Below, piece after piece: positions 1 through 7,112 of a stretch of DNA of 13,592 nt. The notes beneath the pieces are model-generated. The model made no database searches. It saw only the letters and a list, made by a program, of their open reading frames with translations, and was not told the origin of the DNA. Position 1 is the first letter of the stretch. Every line of letters begins with the position of its first letter. The DNA comes from Carnobacterium_A sp036639135 (lineage in GTDB: Bacteria; Bacillota; Bacilli; Lactobacillales; Carnobacteriaceae): the NCBI GenBank assembly GCA_036639135.1, contig JAVWJE010000056.1:1-13592 (forward strand), in the 5' to 3' direction. The position numbers and the translations under genes were made by a program.

Positions 1-54
1 TTGCATTTTTTGCATTTGTTTCATCATACCTTGCATATTTCCCATTCCACGCAT
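1..54 (-). CDS. ybaB: YbaB/EbfC nucleoid-associated protein, N-terminal fragment
   Basis: Only the first 18 codons are inside the window. They read MRGMGNMQGMMKQMQKMQ, the Met/Gln/Gly-rich opening typical of YbaB/EbfC proteins, small dimeric DNA-binding proteins often encoded between dnaX and recR. The start is ATG at 54-52, preceded by a purine-rich site (AAAGGAAG, about 61-69). It lies 32 bases after the dnaX stop on the same strand, so the two are probably co-transcribed. The rest of the gene, and probably recR, lie beyond position 1. The assignment rests on this short N-terminus plus the conserved neighbourhood. Confidence 0.85.
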   Translation of the reverse strand, partial: MRGMGNMQGMMKQMQKMQ

Positions 55-86
55 ATTATCTCTTCCTTTCAATTTTCATCATTTAT

Positions 87-1961
87 TTAATCATTTTTTA
101 CTTCAACCATACTTTCTCCAAATAGAGTCATCGCCTCAGTAACTAGCTTATCTTCATCTTCAGAAGGGGGAACAAAGTCCTCCAGACTGTCCCATTCAGA
201 AGTATCTACTGTCTCTAATTGTTTTTTAACAGGTTCAAAAGTTTTCTCCTTGGGCTCCACGGATAAATCCGGCTCAATAACTTGTCCAACTAGTTTACTT
301 TCTACTATTTTCTCATTTGTAGGCTGGCTTTTAAGTTGTTTGACATACTGACCTCTAATAATTGGCCATTGTTCGCCTGGTACACAAATCATTTGTGGGG
401 CGTACCCTACGAGTTTTTCTAAAAATTGTTTGACGGCCTCCATTAACTCGCTATCATTCGTTGCTTTTTGACACAAAATATCATAATCAAATGAAACGAT
501 TAGTCCGCTCGGTCCCGCTGCAACAGGCGTTGATGCTTTTAACATCGCACGCTGAGTGACCGATAGCATATTTAATAAATCAGGCCAGACATTTTTTAGT
601 TGAGCTAAATTTTCTCTAGTGGCTTCTTTTAATACACCATAGATAGCCGATGTATTGGGTTTAAATTGATTGTTACCGGCCTTTTTAGATGCTAGCTTTG
701 GTTTTTTAGTTGTTGTTTTCGAACTACCGTTTACCATTAAAGATTGCATTTGTTTTTTCATTTGTACGAGCTCATTTTCTAACTCTGCTATTTTTGAGTT
801 ATCAGATGATGTAGGGGTTGTCTTTTGTTTGGTTTCTTGTTCATTTGACACTGCTGTAGTGTTCGAATGAACAAGAGCACCTAATTGAGTCAATCTAACC
901 GTAGCTACTTCTAAATACACATCAGGATGATTAGTAAAACGTAATTCTGTTTGTGTCCCATTTAAAATCACAATCATCTGATAAAGCGAGTCAGCTGAAA
1001 TAGTCTCGCTTAATGTTTTAAATGCTGTATCAACTTTAGCTCCATCTAATAATTCGCTCATTTGAGGAGCTTGTTGGTAGACTAACAGATCACGACTAAA
1101 TAGAATTAAATCTTCTACAAAGCGAGCTGCATCTTTTCCATCAGCTAAAATTTCTTGTAATAAGAACAGCCCTTTTTTTGTATTTCGAGTAACAACTGCT
1201 TCAAAATAGGACAACATTAATTCTTGAGTCAAGCTTCCAGTAACGCTCATAACATCTTCAACTGTTACATTATCATCTCCATAAGAGATAGCTTGATCTA
1301 AAATGCTTAAAGCATCACGCATTCCACCTTCTGCAGCCCGTGCGATAATCGGCAACGCAGCTTCTTCAAACGCAATTTTTTCTTGAGTTAAGATGTACCG
1401 CATACGGTCAGAAATATCGCGCGCATTAATTCTTTTAAAATCAAATCGTTGTGTTCTAGAGATAATTGTTAAAGGGATTTTATGAGGCTCTGTGGTTGCT
1501 AATATAAAAACAACATTCTTTGGTGGCTCTTCTAATGTTTTTAATAAAGCGTTAAATGCTCCAGTTGAAAGCATGTGAACTTCATCAATAATGTAAATTT
1601 TATAATCCGCACTAGTCGGTGCATACTTTGCCTTATCACGGATGTCACGTATTTCTTCGACACCATTATTACTGGCAGCATCAATTTCAATAACATCATT
1701 TAATTGACCTTTTGTGATAGCTACACACGTCTCACACTCATTACACGGTTCACCATCTTTTAGAAAGTGACAGTTAATAGCTTTTGCAAATATTTTAGCT
1801 CCACTTGTTTTACCAGTTCCACGAGGGCCTGTAAAGAGATAGGCATGGCTTGTCTTTTTTTGCATCAGGGCATTTCTTAATGTTTGTGTAATGGCTTTCT
1901 GCCCGGCAATATCTTGGAACTTTTGAGGTCGCCATACGCGATAAAGTGCTTGATAACTCAA
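87..1961 (-). CDS. dnaX: DNA polymerase III subunit gamma/tau
   Basis: Clamp-loader ATPase that loads the beta sliding clamp and links the replicase to the helicase. The 624-residue protein opens with SYQALYRVWRPQKF, the standard DnaX start. It has a Walker A motif GPRGTGKTS at residues 45-53, the four zinc cysteines C64, C73, C76 and C79, Walker B/DEVH at 126-129, and sensor 1 around TTEPHKIP (156-163). The SRC motif carrying the arginine finger reads SRT here (168-170), keeping the Arg. After the collar domain comes a Lys/Thr/Ser-rich linker (about 380-440), then a tau-type C-terminal region. The start is TTG (1961-1959): no ATG precedes the conserved N-terminus, and AAGGGGAG sits 7 bases upstream. 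Its own TATAAT lies at 2002-2007. Downstream is ybaB. No convincing internal frameshift site for a short gamma form was found. Confidence 0.97.
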   Translation of the reverse strand: MSYQALYRVWRPQKFQDIAGQKAITQTLRNALMQKKTSHAYLFTGPRGTGKTSGAKIFAKAINCHFLKDGEPCNECETCVAITKGQLNDVIEIDAASNNGVEEIRDIRDKAKYAPTSADYKIYIIDEVHMLSTGAFNALLKTLEEPPKNVVFILATTEPHKIPLTIISRTQRFDFKRINARDISDRMRYILTQEKIAFEEAALPIIARAAEGGMRDALSILDQAISYGDDNVTVEDVMSVTGSLTQELMLSYFEAVVTRNTKKGLFLLQEILADGKDAARFVEDLILFSRDLLVYQQAPQMSELLDGAKVDTAFKTLSETISADSLYQMIVILNGTQTELRFTNHPDVYLEVATVRLTQLGALVHSNTTAVSNEQETKQKTTPTSSDNSKIAELENELVQMKKQMQSLMVNGSSKTTTKKPKLASKKAGNNQFKPNTSAIYGVLKEATRENLAQLKNVWPDLLNMLSVTQRAMLKASTPVAAGPSGLIVSFDYDILCQKATNDSELMEAVKQFLEKLVGYAPQMICVPGEQWPIIRGQYVKQLKSQPTNEKIVESKLVGQVIEPDLSVEPKEKTFEPVKKQLETVDTSEWDSLEDFVPPSEDEDKLVTEAMTLFGESMVEVKND

Positions 1962-2001
1962 TGCTTCTCTCCCCTTCTTAACCCTGTAGTTGCTACTTTG
2001 T

Positions 2002-2007
2002 ATTATA
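2002..2007 (-). promoter_or_regulatory. dnaX: Likely dnaX -10 element
   Basis: A perfect TATAAT on the minus strand lies about 40 bases before the dnaX TTG start and downstream of the SRP RNA terminator, so dnaX need not rely on read-through. The -35 region at the proper distance (TTTAAT) is a weak match. Confidence 0.5.
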
Positions 2008-2091
2008 CGTTATTTGAATCAAAAATTAAACCTCGATCTTCTTTAAATGAACGTCAGTGTTTAGTCGATTTTTAACTTTCTTTTAGGCAAC

Positions 2092-2128
2092 AAAAAAAGT
2101 TTTTGATTTTAAAAATCAAAAACTTTTT
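2092..2128 (-). terminator. Intrinsic terminator of the SRP RNA gene
   Basis: The arms 2094-2110 and 2112-2128 are perfectly complementary, forming a long, AT-rich stem. Read on the minus strand, the stem ends in a run of seven T (2098-2092). It starts about 10 bases after the 3' end of the SRP RNA. The opposite strand has a T run of five, so weak function for the plus strand is possible. Confidence 0.85.
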
Positions 2129-2137
2129 ATATTCTAT

Positions 2138-2232
2138 GTACGTACAGCACATGGACAAGCAAACTTAGTGCTGCTTCCTTCCGGACCTGACACGATTCGT
2201 AAGTTCTCCATTGCCATACGGCCTTGCGGCAT
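2138..2232 (-). ncRNA. ffs: Small bacterial signal recognition particle RNA (4.5S-like)
   Basis: The minus strand contains GGTCCGGAAGGAAGCAGC (2187-2170), the conserved Ffh-binding apical hairpin of SRP RNA, closed by GTGT/GCAC pairing. Further helices extend below it: ACTTA with TAAGT, GCAATGG with CCATGTGC, and CGTA with TACG near 2141. The result is a rod of about 95 nt without an Alu domain, the small form found in many Lactobacillales, unlike the long scRNA of Bacillus. The RNA binds Ffh and guides co-translational targeting of membrane and secreted proteins to SecYEG. The ends are estimates: the 5' end from the -10 element, the 3' end from the last stem pair. Confidence 0.95.
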
Positions 2233-2237
2233 CTTTA

Positions 2238-2243
2238 ATTATA
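2238..2243 (-). promoter_or_regulatory. ffs: -10 element of the SRP RNA gene
   Basis: Perfect TATAAT on the minus strand, followed after 4-6 bases by the expected 5' end (GATGCCGC). No good -35 hexamer is visible at 16-18 bases (TAGCTT at best). Confidence 0.65.
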
Positions 2244-2406
2244 ACGCAAAGTCTAAATAAAAGCTAGTCCTTTTTGATTCGACTAAATTCTATCCATATT
2301 TCTTTCTTTTTAATTTTTTTGTCCACCCAACTTCTATGTTGTTCTATTTTTTTAATTTATATAGTATTCCTTTAGTCAGTGCATAATTAATTAATAGAAA
2401 TTGTTA

Positions 2407-2436
2407 TTGACAGATTCAGTGTACTAATCATATAAT
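2407..2436 (+). promoter_or_regulatory. Distal promoter P1 of the ytrA-like operon
   Basis: TTGACA (2407-2412), an 18-base spacer, then TATAAT (2431-2436): both hexamers match consensus perfectly. The predicted transcript starts near 2443, about 75 bases before the regulator gene. The inverted repeat at 2420-2439 covers the -10 element. Confidence 0.8.
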
Positions 2437-2439
2437 ACA
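2420..2439. promoter_or_regulatory. Putative operator O1 of the GntR/YtrA-type regulator
   Basis: Half-sites TGTACTA (2420-2426) and TAATACA (2433-2439) are separated by 6 bases and pair with one mismatch. The same TGTAYTA-N6-TAATACA pattern recurs at 2476-2495. It overlaps the P1 -10 box, the expected position for a repressor. That the regulator encoded at 2517 binds it is an inference. Confidence 0.6.
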
Positions 2440-2465
2440 GAAAAGAAGCTTATCTTGACGTTTTT

Positions 2466-2494
2466 TTGACAATGGTGTATTAACCGAGTAATAC
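2466..2494 (+). promoter_or_regulatory. Proximal promoter P2 of the ytrA-like operon
   Basis: TTGACA (2466-2471), a 17-base spacer and TAATAC (2489-2494). The predicted start is near 2501, leaving a very short leader with AGGAGG at 2506-2511 before the ATG at 2517. The second inverted repeat overlaps this -10 box. Confidence 0.65.
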
Positions 2495-2495
2495 A
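2476..2495. promoter_or_regulatory. Putative operator O2 of the GntR/YtrA-type regulator
   Basis: TGTATTA (2476-2482), 6 bases, TAATACA (2489-2495): a perfect 7-bp inverted repeat. It overlaps the P2 -10 element and matches O1, whose centre is 56 bp away. Confidence 0.65.
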
Positions 2496-2516
2496 TAAAA
2501 CTTATAGGAGGTTGCT

Positions 2517-2909
2517 ATGAATATCCAGTTTAACAAGCGAGATCCAATTTATTTACAAGTTGTTCAATACTTTAAACAAGAAATTGCTGTCGCTCATTTA
2601 AAACCCGGTCAAGAGATTCCATCAAGACGAGAACTTGCAAATCAATTAAATATTAATCCTAATACTGCTCAGAAAGCTTACAAAGAAATGGAGAACAGTG
2701 GATTGATTTACACAGAAGGCAATTTGCCTAGTAAAATTACCGAAGACATCACTCTATTAAAACATGTTCGCGAAGAATTAATTGATGAAGCGACGGACAA
2801 CTTTGTTACAGCAATTAAACCCATTAAGATTCCGTTAGATGAAGTTATTGGGTTAGTTAAAAGAAAATACATTGCAAGCCAAAAAGATAAGGAGAATACA
2901 AATGATTGA
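2517..2909 (+). CDS. GntR-family transcriptional regulator, YtrA subfamily
   Basis: A 130-residue DNA-binding protein, the short form of GntR regulator in which a winged helix-turn-helix is followed by only about 60 residues for dimerisation and no ligand domain, as in B. subtilis YtrA. The N-terminus DPIYLQVVQYFKQEIA leads into the recognition helix region (residues 36-60, SRRELANQLNINPNTAQKAY) and the wing (62-70). ATG at 2517 has AGGAGG 5 bases upstream. It is the first gene of a four-gene operon and overlaps the ABC ATPase gene by 8 bases. Such regulators commonly repress the transporter operon they head, and in Bacillus the ytr operon responds to cell-wall-active antibiotics. The two inverted repeats upstream are plausible autoregulatory sites. 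The inducer cannot be deduced. Confidence 0.92.
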   Translation: MNIQFNKRDPIYLQVVQYFKQEIAVAHLKPGQEIPSRRELANQLNINPNTAQKAYKEMENSGLIYTEGNLPSKITEDITLLKHVREELIDEATDNFVTAIKPIKIPLDEVIGLVKRKYIASQKDKENTND

Positions 2910-3591
2910 AGTAAATAATATTACTAAAAAATTTGGTAGAAAAAAAATTTTAAAAGGTCTATCTTTTACTGCTGAAAAAGGACAAATTACTTGTTTAATC
3001 GGGATCAATGGTGCTGGTAAAACGACTGCTTTGAACGCCATTATGAATTTGACTCCTATAAATAGCGGCAAAATTTTAATAGATGGAAAACTGATTACTA
3101 AAAAAAGTTACCAAACTATCGCATTTATTCCTGATACCATTGCCATGCTTTCACAGATGACCATTAAACAAGCAATGGATTTTATGAAAGATTTTTATAT
3201 TACTTGGAACCAAGAAAGAGCAAATGAATTGCTTACTTTCTTTCAGTTAACAGAAAAAGAAAAAATAGCTGATCTTTCAAAGGGAAATACAGCTAAAATT
3301 AATTTGATGCTTGGTTTATCTCTAGACGTTGATTACTTATTAATGGACGAACCTTTTTCAGGAATTGATATTTTTAGTCGTGAACAAATCACGAACGTTT
3401 TTACAAGCCATCTAATTGAAGGTCGCGGTGTAATTATTACAACTCATGAGATTAATGATATTGAACATTTGATTGATAAAGCTATTTTAATAGATGATGG
3501 TGTCGTAGTTAAAGAGTTCAATGCAGAAGACATGCGTGAACAAGAAGAGAAATCAATTGTAGATGTCATGCGGGAGGTTTACGTAAAATGA
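2902..3591 (+). CDS. ABC transporter ATP-binding protein, YtrB-like
   Basis: A 229-residue cytoplasmic ATPase expected to pair with the permease encoded next. Visible motifs: Walker A GINGAGKT (34-41), Walker B LLMDEP (146-151) and the H-loop His182 (ITTHE). The signature motif is degenerate, LSKGN (125-129) instead of LSGGQ, and the Q-loop region reads FIPD (75-78) without the usual Gln. Both features resemble YtrB/export-type ATPases linked to GntR regulators. The chosen start is ATG 2902 with AAGGAG (2889-2894) 7 bases upstream. A longer reading from TTG 2872 adds ten residues before the conserved MIEVNNI start and lies wholly within the regulator gene. The gene overlaps the regulator by 8 bases and the permease by 4, which suggests translational coupling. 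The substrate is unknown. Confidence 0.93.
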   Translation: MIEVNNITKKFGRKKILKGLSFTAEKGQITCLIGINGAGKTTALNAIMNLTPINSGKILIDGKLITKKSYQTIAFIPDTIAMLSQMTIKQAMDFMKDFYITWNQERANELLTFFQLTEKEKIADLSKGNTAKINLMLGLSLDVDYLLMDEPFSGIDIFSREQITNVFTSHLIEGRGVIITTHEINDIEHLIDKAILIDDGVVVKEFNAEDMREQEEKSIVDVMREVYVK

Positions 3592-4367
3592 AAAATTATT
3601 TAAAATTAGTTCATTTTGAATTAAATCGGTTTATAAAGATTTATATTGCGTTAATTGGTATAACGATTATTTCTCAATTCACAGGGATTTTTTTGCAATC
3701 ACGCAGCCACGTAGCTTTTGTTAGTCAAACCCTTCGAGAAGAATCTCTTTCTATAAAACAATTTTTCATTAATTACTCTCCATTCACAATGGTTAATATG
3801 GCTAATAGTGGTTGGTTTATTATCCCTATCATTTTCAGTGTTGCTGCTTTAGTTTTTTACAGTTTTTTTATCTGGTATCGCGATTGGTTTGGAAAAAATG
3901 CCTTCATCTATCGTTTGTTAATGTTGCCGACGATTCGAATCAATTTGTTTTTCTCTAAACTAACCGTTATTTTTTTAATGGTATTAGGTTTAATTGCCAC
4001 TCAACTCATCTTGCTTCCTATTGAGTCCACTTTGTTTAACCAGCTTTTACCTGACTATTTAAGATACAACCTTTCAACTCAGACCATTATTTCTTCTTCA
4101 GAATATCTAACCTTTTTATTTCCTAATTCTTTTATTCAATTTTTAATTCATTATGGATTAGGTTTACTCATTTTAATTGTTTTATTTACAATTATTTTGT
4201 TTGAAAGAAGTTTTCACTTAAAAGGAATCGTATATGGTGGACTATTTAGTGTAGGAATGTTAATTTTAATGCTTTCTCCCTTTATTATCCAAGCGAAACT
4301 AAATGCTTATTACCTCTATCCTATTGAAAATTTTACTATTGAACTCATTTTAGGGATTATTTACTAA
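3588..4367 (+). CDS. ABC transporter permease-like membrane protein
   Basis: A 259-residue, very hydrophobic protein with transmembrane segments at about residues 17-36, 77-97, 122-145, 182-205 and 212-234, and a weaker hydrophobic C-terminus (246-259). This size and layout fits an ABC-2/YtrC-D-type membrane subunit. A loop of about 40 residues between the first two segments is rich in Ser/Gln/Glu and probably extracytoplasmic. The conserved-looking cytoplasmic loop with YRDWFGKNAFIYRLLMLP (97-114) may contact the ATPase. ATG overlaps the ATPase stop (ATGA) and has GGGAGG 10 bases upstream. Only one permease gene is present, so the transporter may be a homodimer, unlike the Bacillus ytr operon with several membrane subunits. 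I do not recognise a specific family name, and the function is inferred from context. Confidence 0.8.
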   Translation: MKNYLKLVHFELNRFIKIYIALIGITIISQFTGIFLQSRSHVAFVSQTLREESLSIKQFFINYSPFTMVNMANSGWFIIPIIFSVAALVFYSFFIWYRDWFGKNAFIYRLLMLPTIRINLFFSKLTVIFLMVLGLIATQLILLPIESTLFNQLLPDYLRYNLSTQTIISSSEYLTFLFPNSFIQFLIHYGLGLLILIVLFTIILFERSFHLKGIVYGGLFSVGMLILMLSPFIIQAKLNAYYLYPIENFTIELILGIIY

Positions 4368-4407
4368 ATAAAAAAATTACAGTCTAATTATGAAGGAGGC
4401 CAATAAA

Positions 4408-5707
4408 TTGAAATTTTCGAATAAATTGAAACGTTACTGGAAACTATGCACGCTTACTTTAGTTATTCTTTTAGCTATTGGTGTTTTTTATCTGAAACCT
4501 ATTCTTTCAAAGAGCGAATATCCTGATTTTACTATTGAGACCATTAAAGGAAACCCCATAGAATTAAATGGGCTTACTTTACAAGGTTATTATTCTCTTG
4601 ATGCCCAATATCAAGAAGAGTTCGGCATNNNNNNNNNNAGAGTTCAATTTTTCTGAAAAAACTTTCTCTTTAAATAATAAAAATTTGATATATGATAAAC
4701 AAAAATCTTTTTCTAACCAACTATCCTATATCGATAGGACACCACAACTCGATCGCTTGCAGAAAGAACACAAAAATTTCTTGCGTGGGAAAAACTTACA
4801 AACACAAAACTTTTTCGAAGATGCTTCTTTTTTAGTTTATATCAGTCTAAATCAAGAATACTCAGATAAAAGTTCTGGAAAAAGATTTTTTGATATTAGT
4901 ATGTTAAATAAAAAAACCGATAAACGTTTATCATACAAAATTGATTTGCCTACAAAAAAAGAATATCCGTTTATTGATATCCAAAAAATCCAAATTATAA
5001 ATAGCCATTTAAGCGTTGTTACGAGAAATGATCTTCCACAAATAAACGAACAAGAGTATTCAGAAAACCTACAAGAATACCATATTTACCAACTAGATCT
5101 CGGCAATCAAAAAGTTACAACAGATAACTCGATTTCTTTTGAAACAGACACATCAGCTGATAATTTGACTCAAATCGAATTATTGTCAGAAACAGCAATA
5201 GATCAGACATCTGATGATTTGATTTTTAGTTTATCTTATGATCAACCCTTTAATGGAGAGAAGGAAACAGAATCTTCTTCTGGAGTAGTTGGTTATGACT
5301 TATTTCATTATAAAATCAGCAAAAATGAAACTAAAAAAATCACTTTACCTAAAGAATTTAATACATCAGATTCAATTAATTCTTTAGATAAAAAAATGGT
5401 TTATTCTTATCACTTTACTGATGATAATAAAATTAGCTTATATACCACTTCTTTAGTGGACTTGAGTAAATCGTCTGAAAAAACAATAGATTTATCTGTT
5501 TCTCAAGATTCAATAGAGTGGCAAAGTATTAAAAATAATAAACTTTATTTAGTATCTTCAATGAAGCAATCTCTACTTAAAAAACATCTTTTCATCTACA
5601 ATTTATCTGATGAAAAACTAATCTATGAAGGTTCAATTGAACCAACTTCTGATAATGCCCTGACTAAGAGAAGTGGCTTAAGAATTGACTACGGTTTAAT
5701 AGAATAA
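4408..5707 (+). CDS. Membrane-anchored extracytoplasmic protein of unknown function, interrupted by an assembly gap
   Basis: Last gene of the GntR-ABC operon. The preferred start is TTG 4408, with a perfect AAGGAGG at 4393-4399 eight bases before it. The upstream in-frame ATG at 4390 would place this site inside the gene. A basic N-terminus (KFSNKLKRYWK) precedes one transmembrane helix (about 13-29), so the remaining roughly 400 residues should lie outside the membrane. This part is polar and Asp/Ser/Lys-rich. It repeats short beta-strand patterns such as YHIYQLDLGNQK, DLFHYKISKNETKK and KHLFIYNLSDEK, which suggests a beta-propeller-like fold. Ten N at 4629-4638 shift the written frame. The two parts join as one protein if the true gap is a multiple of 3. 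The protein may act as a sensor or substrate-binding partner of the transporter, but this is inference. It ends just before the hairpin at 5710-5733. Confidence 0.75.
4629..4638. other. Assembly gap (10 N)
   Basis: Ten undetermined bases inside the fourth operon gene. AGAGTTC occurs just before the gap (4618-4624) and directly after it (4639-4645). Joining the sides at this repeat restores one open frame, so the gap may be an artefact of unmerged contig ends rather than missing sequence. Confidence 0.9.
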
Positions 5708-5709
5708 AA

Positions 5710-5738
5710 AAAAGAAGCCAAATGGCTTCTTTTTCATT
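5710..5738. terminator. Bidirectional terminator between the ABC operon and guaC
   Basis: The stem AAAAGAAGCC (5710-5719) pairs with GGCTTCTTTT (5724-5733) around an AAAT loop. A T-rich tail follows on the plus strand, and a run of A precedes it, which is a T run on the minus strand. It begins 2 bases after the operon's last stop and 10 bases after the guaC stop on the other strand, so it probably serves both converging units. Confidence 0.88.
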
Positions 5739-5743
5739 TTATT

Positions 5744-6718
5744 TTAACGATCTCCATTAAAAATAGAATTTTTTACAATAACATAGTTTACTTTGCGAAG
5801 TGCTTCAATATCCTTGCCACCTGCATAAGAGATAGAAGATTGTAGATCTTGTTTCATCTCTAATAATGTGTTTGAGATATCTCCTTTAGGTGCTACCATA
5901 ATTTTTTTACCTTCGACATTTTTATGTTCACCTTTTTGAAACTCAGAAGCACTACCATAATATTCTTTATACATTTTTCCATCTATTTCAAGTGCTTCAC
6001 CCGGAGACTGATCATGTCCTGAAAAAATAGAACCTACCATTACCATCGTAGCTCCGAAACGAATAGATTTAGCTATATCTCCATTGTGTCGTATTCCGCC
6101 ATCAGCAATTATCGGTTTACGAGCAGCTGTTGAACACCAGCGAAGAGCAGCTAACTGCCAGCCACCTGTTCCAAAACCTGTTTTTAATTTAGTGATACAA
6201 ACTTTTCCTGGACCGATTCCTACTTTTGTAGCATCTGCTCCTGCATTTTCTAATTCGCGAACAGCTTCTGGTGTTCCTACATTTCCAGCAATTAAAAATG
6301 TGTTTGGTAAATATTTTTTGATATGATGAATCATATCAATAACTAAATTAGAATGACCATGTGCGATATCAATCGTAATATACTCAGGTATAATTTCTTG
6401 TTCAGCTAAATTTTTGATAAAATCATATTCCGTTTCTTTTACTCCAACACTAATAGAAGCGAATAAGCCTCTTTCATGCATATCGGTTACAAATGGACGA
6501 CGCTTTTCTTCTTCAAAACGATGCATCACATAAAAATAATCATTTTCAGCAAACCAAATAGCTAGCTCTTCATCAATTACTGTCTGCATATTAGCCGCTA
6601 CTACAGGCAATTTGAATGTACGATTACCTAATTTTACACTTGTATCACATTCTGTTCTACTTTTAACAACACTTTTATTAGGAATCAATTGAATATCTTC
6701 ATAATCAAAAACTTTCAT
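5744..6718 (-). CDS. guaC: GMP reductase (type 2)
   Basis: Converts GMP to IMP and ammonia with NADPH, allowing guanine nucleotides to be recycled to adenine nucleotides. The 324-residue cytoplasmic TIM-barrel protein is full length for the type 2 family. It starts MKVFDYEDIQLIPNKSVVKS, has the loop GIGPGKVCITK with the catalytic Cys174 and Thr176, a glycine-rich GFGTGGWQ (181-188), and the phosphate-binding ADGGIRHNGD (205-214). GTGGWQ with nearby WC and the length of about 325 residues favour GuaC over IMP dehydrogenase, and no CBS domains are present. The start is ATG 6718-6716 with AAGAGG about 11 bases upstream. The gene stands alone, with a promoter at 6836-6864 and a possible PurR operator in the leader. 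Confidence 0.96.
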   Translation of the reverse strand: MKVFDYEDIQLIPNKSVVKSRTECDTSVKLGNRTFKLPVVAANMQTVIDEELAIWFAENDYFYVMHRFEEEKRRPFVTDMHERGLFASISVGVKETEYDFIKNLAEQEIIPEYITIDIAHGHSNLVIDMIHHIKKYLPNTFLIAGNVGTPEAVRELENAGADATKVGIGPGKVCITKLKTGFGTGGWQLAALRWCSTAARKPIIADGGIRHNGDIAKSIRFGATMVMVGSIFSGHDQSPGEALEIDGKMYKEYYGSASEFQKGEHKNVEGKKIMVAPKGDISNTLLEMKQDLQSSISYAGGKDIEALRKVNYVIVKNSIFNGDR

Positions 6719-6788
6719 TAGCTTGAAAACCTCTTTCTCTTCTTTTTTATCTACTCATTCTAACTATTCTCGCTTTTTAAGCTCTATA

Positions 6789-6828
6789 AACGAACACTTC
6801 AGTCTTTCTATTTTCAAATAGTTCGTCC
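6789..6828. promoter_or_regulatory. guaC: Possible PurR operator (two inverted PurBox-like half-sites)
   Basis: ACGAAC (6790-6795) faces GTTCGT (6821-6826), flanked by A/T as in Bacillus PurBoxes (core CCGAAC). The 25-base distance between the arms is slightly longer than the roughly 22-23 expected from the Bacillus operator. The site lies just after the predicted guaC transcription start. guaC belongs to the PurR regulon in B. subtilis, which supports the reading. Confidence 0.45.
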
Positions 6829-6835
6829 ACTAACC

Positions 6836-6864
6836 AATTTAACGTATTTTGATTTGTTTGTCAA
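6836..6864 (-). promoter_or_regulatory. guaC: Predicted guaC promoter
   Basis: On the minus strand TTGACA (6864-6859), a 17-base spacer and TAAATT (6841-6836). The start of transcription would be near 6829, giving a leader of about 110 bases. Confidence 0.6.
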
Positions 6865-7030
6865 AGTCTATTCTATTGTTTCCTTACTTTTTTAACTATT
6901 TTTGAATAAAAACGATGTATTTCCTTTAAAAATACGAATAATATTTTTAAATAAGTATGATAAGATACGCTTTTGATTGAATTTTTCAAAATTGGTACAT
7001 CTTTAATATATTTAATCCTTTTTGTTTAAA
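6865..7030. other. AT-rich intergenic stretch upstream of guaC
   Basis: Between the guaC promoter and the next terminator no coding region, RNA gene or convincing riboswitch-like structure was seen. The sequence is A/T-rich and unstructured to the eye. Confidence 0.5.
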
Positions 7031-7080
7031 AAACAAGCTTCACTAGCTTTAGTCGAGTTCTACTAAAACTAGTGAAGCTT
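7025..7080 (-). terminator. Terminator of the Ig-repeat propeller gene
   Basis: AAGCTTCACTAG (7035-7046) pairs perfectly with CTAGTGAAGCTT (7069-7080). An inner stem, TTTAGT (7048-7053) with ACTAAA (7062-7067), continues it around an 8-base loop. On the minus strand a T-rich run (GTTTTTTAAAC) follows the stem. It begins 33 bases after the stop of the gene ending at 7113. Confidence 0.88.
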
Positions 7081-7112
7081 TCTTATATAAACAGTTTTTT
7101 AAGTCTCTCTTA

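Noticed and set aside
660..740. Possible programmed frameshift in dnaX at a run of six A in the Lys-rich linker
   Set aside because: The run reads ACT AAA AAA CCA in frame and does not form a proper X XXY YYZ slippery heptamer. No strong downstream hairpin or early stop arrangement was evident.
2853..3071. Minus-strand 72-codon frame opposite the regulator/ATPase junction
   Set aside because: It overlaps two well-supported plus-strand genes, has no ribosome binding site and no recognisable protein features.
4390..4407. ATG 4390 as start of the fourth operon gene
   Set aside because: It has no ribosome binding site of its own, and the perfect AAGGAGG would fall inside the gene. TTG 4408 sits 8 bases after that site and directly precedes the basic N-terminus.
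4643..4665. CodY-box-like AATTTTTCTGAAAA
   Set aside because: It lies inside a coding region next to an assembly gap, far from any promoter, and is expected by chance in AT-rich sequence.
6720..7030. Purine riboswitch or T-box before guaC
   Set aside because: No conserved aptamer core or antiterminator-like pairing was recognisable in the A/T-rich leader.
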